Shown here: positions 44,865-46,042 of the stretch, in pieces
Position numbering within the stretch: position 1 is the stretch's first letter
Layout: every line of letters begins with the position of its first letter
Assembly: GCA_017984755.1 (NCBI GenBank)
Contig: JAGNYW010000022.1
Coordinates: 1-46,042, forward strand
Direction of reading: 5' to 3'
DNA length: 46,042 nt
DNA from: Methyloversatilis sp.
GTDB taxonomy: Bacteria > Pseudomonadota > Gammaproteobacteria > Burkholderiales > Rhodocyclaceae
Made by a program: the position numbers and the translations under genes
Notes under the pieces: generated by a model
The model's input: only the letters and a program-made list of their open reading frames with translations
Databases searched by the model: none
What the model was told of the DNA's origin: nothing

Positions 44865-46042
44865 TCAGCGCAATCCGAAACGGTTCATCAGATCGTACAA
44901 AGTGGGGCGGCTGACCCCGAGTACTTCTGCCGCCTTGACCATGTTTCCATCCACACGTGCCAGCACGCTCACCACGGCCCTTCGCTCGGCCTCGTCACGT
45001 ATCTGGCGCAGATTCAGAAAGTTTTCCGCCTCATCGGCGGGCTTGAGCCCGAGATCGGGAACCGTGATCTGGCTGCCATCCGCCATGATGGTCGCGCGCT
45101 TGATGCAGTTTTCCAGCTCGCGCACATTACCGGGCCACTTGTGCGCTTCGATCGCGGCGACAGCCTCTCTCGACAGCGTCAGCGCAGTACGTCCCTGTTC
45201 CGTTGCAAAGCGCTTGACGAAGGAATGCGCAAGCAGGGATGCATCGCCCTCTCGCGCACGCAGCGGCGGAATCGTGACCACGATTTCGGCGAGGCGGTAA
45301 TACAGATCCTCGCGGAAACGGGCCTCGCCGATCAACGCCTGCAGATCCTGGTGCGTTGCGCAGACAACACGCACGTCAATCGGTATTTCGTCGCGGCCAC
45401 CGAGCCGTTCGATCACGCGCTCCTGCAGGAAACGGAGCAACTTTGCCTGCAGCGCGCCCGGCAGATCCCCGATTTCGTCAAGAAACAGCGTGCCCTTGTT
45501 GGCCACTTCGATCTTGCCCGGCGTCTGTTTCGTGGCGCCGGTGAAGGCGCCCTTTTCATAACCGAACAATTCGCTTTCCAGCAGGTTGTCCGGAATGGCG
45601 GCACAGTTGATGGCCACGAAACGCTCATTGGCCCGCTCCGAACGGTCGTGCAGCGTTTTCGCCAGCACTTCCTTGCCGGTACCGCTTTCGCCCAGCAGCA
45701 GCACCGTCGCACGTGTCGCCGATACCTTCTCGATCGTGCGCAGCACGCGCAGCATGTCGGCATCACGCGTGATGAACCTGCCCTCCACACCCAGATGCTG
45801 GTTGGCCAGGCGCTCGTTCTCGGCCTGCAGGTCGTGCAGACGGAAGGCGCGTTCGATCAGCAGCGCCAGCAGGTCCGGCTCGAAAGGTTTTGCATAGAAA
45901 TCGTAGGCCCCCATGCCGATCGCGCGCAGGGCATTTGCACGGTCGTTCTGGCCGGTCAGCACGATCACCTTCGACTGCGGTGCCAGCGTCATGATTTCGC
46001 CGAGCAGGGCCATGCCTTCGGTCACGTCATCGGGTGCCGGCG
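44865..46042 (-). CDS. prsR: PEP-CTERM-box response regulator PrsR, 5' end cut
   Basis: This is a sigma-54-dependent response regulator of the NtrC class, at least 391 residues in the window. The frame stays open to base 46042 with PAPDDVTEGMALL, so the receiver's phosphorylated Asp lies outside. Visible are the receiver end VIVLTGQNDRANALRAIGMGAYDFYAKPFEP, the AAA+ domain with GESGTGKE, the sigma-54 contact loop GAFTGA, and the Walker B region LFLDEIGDLP. At the C-terminus are KWPGNVRELENC and a Fis-type helix-turn-helix (VKAAEVLGVSRPTLYDLMNRFGLR). The AYDFYAKPFE receiver and the neighbouring prsT identify PrsR, which activates PEP-CTERM protein genes. The usual partner kinase PrsK should lie upstream, beyond the window. 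Confidence 0.92.
   Translation of the reverse strand, partial: PAPDDVTEGMALLGEIMTLAPQSKVIVLTGQNDRANALRAIGMGAYDFYAKPFEPDLLALLIERAFRLHDLQAENERLANQHLGVEGRFITRDADMLRVLRTIEKVSATRATVLLLGESGTGKEVLAKTLHDRSERANERFVAINCAAIPDNLLESELFGYEKGAFTGATKQTPGKIEVANKGTLFLDEIGDLPGALQAKLLRFLQERVIERLGGRDEIPIDVRVVCATHQDLQALIGEARFREDLYYRLAEIVVTIPPLRAREGDASLLAHSFVKRFATEQGRTALTLSREAVAAIEAHKWPGNVRELENCIKRATIMADGSQITVPDLGLKPADEAENFLNLRQIRDEAERRAVVSVLARVDGNMVKAAEVLGVSRPTLYDLMNRFGLR

Noticed and set aside
42000-46042. Sigma-54 promoter (TGGC-N8-TTGC type) within the prsR-prsT-tviB junctions
   Set aside because: The gaps are only about 19 bases and hold no such motif; any PrsR-controlled promoter must lie elsewhere.

Overview
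This window is a dense, high-GC chromosomal segment of a Gram-negative proteobacterium, most likely a betaproteobacterium. The placement is an inference from gene content and order: the series TPR lipoprotein-lolB-ispE-tRNA-Gln-prs-rplY-pth-ychF, the divergent pair of M16 peptidases-rsmD-coaD-ferredoxin against ftsY-ftsE-ftsX, an exosortase/PEP-CTERM regulatory locus, and cbb3 oxidase maturation genes. A Rhodocyclales-like or similar environmental lineage would fit, but the genus cannot be fixed from sequence reading alone. There are about 43 protein genes and one tRNA. No rRNA, insertion sequence, phage gene or CRISPR array is visible.

Layout. 1-4.2 kb: the 3' end of a DUF779 gene, two alpha/beta hydrolases and a Tat-exported PhoX-type phosphatase that ends in a clean rho-independent terminator. 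4.3-8.6 kb (minus strand): ccoI-ccoS for copper delivery to cbb3 oxidase, preceded by a well-placed FNR-type promoter, then ubiC-ubiA for the first steps of ubiquinone synthesis. 8.6-9.04 kb: a gene-free stretch rich in inverted repeats. 9.04-13.7 kb: amiC and tsaE (overlapping), queG-slyX, gluQ and a thioredoxin-like protein. 13.9-15.8 kb: an alpha/beta hydrolase and a DUF3616 protein. 16-22.9 kb (minus strand): the housekeeping series from the TPR lipoprotein down to ychF, with tRNA-Gln(UUG) between ispE and prs. 23.1-25.9 kb (plus strand): mutM and a dynamin-family GTPase. 25.9-30.0 kb (minus strand): a catalytic and a non-catalytic M16 peptidase, rsmD, coaD and a YfhL-type ferredoxin. 30.1-34.2 kb (plus strand): ftsY-ftsE-ftsX-dacB. 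34.2-37.9 kb (minus strand): hemA, prfA, prmC and grxD. 38.0-46.0 kb (minus strand): prsR (cut by the window end), prsT, tviB-like, tviC/wbpP-like, a Sel1-SLT lytic transglycosylase and a trypsin-like protease.

How the genes work together. Most of the window is housekeeping: release factor with its glutamine methyltransferase, tRNA modification, ubiquinone and haem precursors, membrane-protein targeting, and cell-wall splitting (FtsEX, AmiC, PBP4). The most distinctive part is the right end. There, a PEP-CTERM-box response regulator and the PrsT TPR lipoprotein adjoin two enzymes predicted to make UDP-GalNAc uronate, followed with near-zero spacing by a murein lytic transglycosylase and an S1 protease. 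This looks like one co-directional unit linking exopolysaccharide/exosortase biology to envelope remodelling. Other points worth a second look are the FNR-type promoter of ccoI, the isolated dynamin-like GTPase with an altered P-loop, the active/inactive M16 pair, and the repeat-rich gap at 8.6-9.0 kb.
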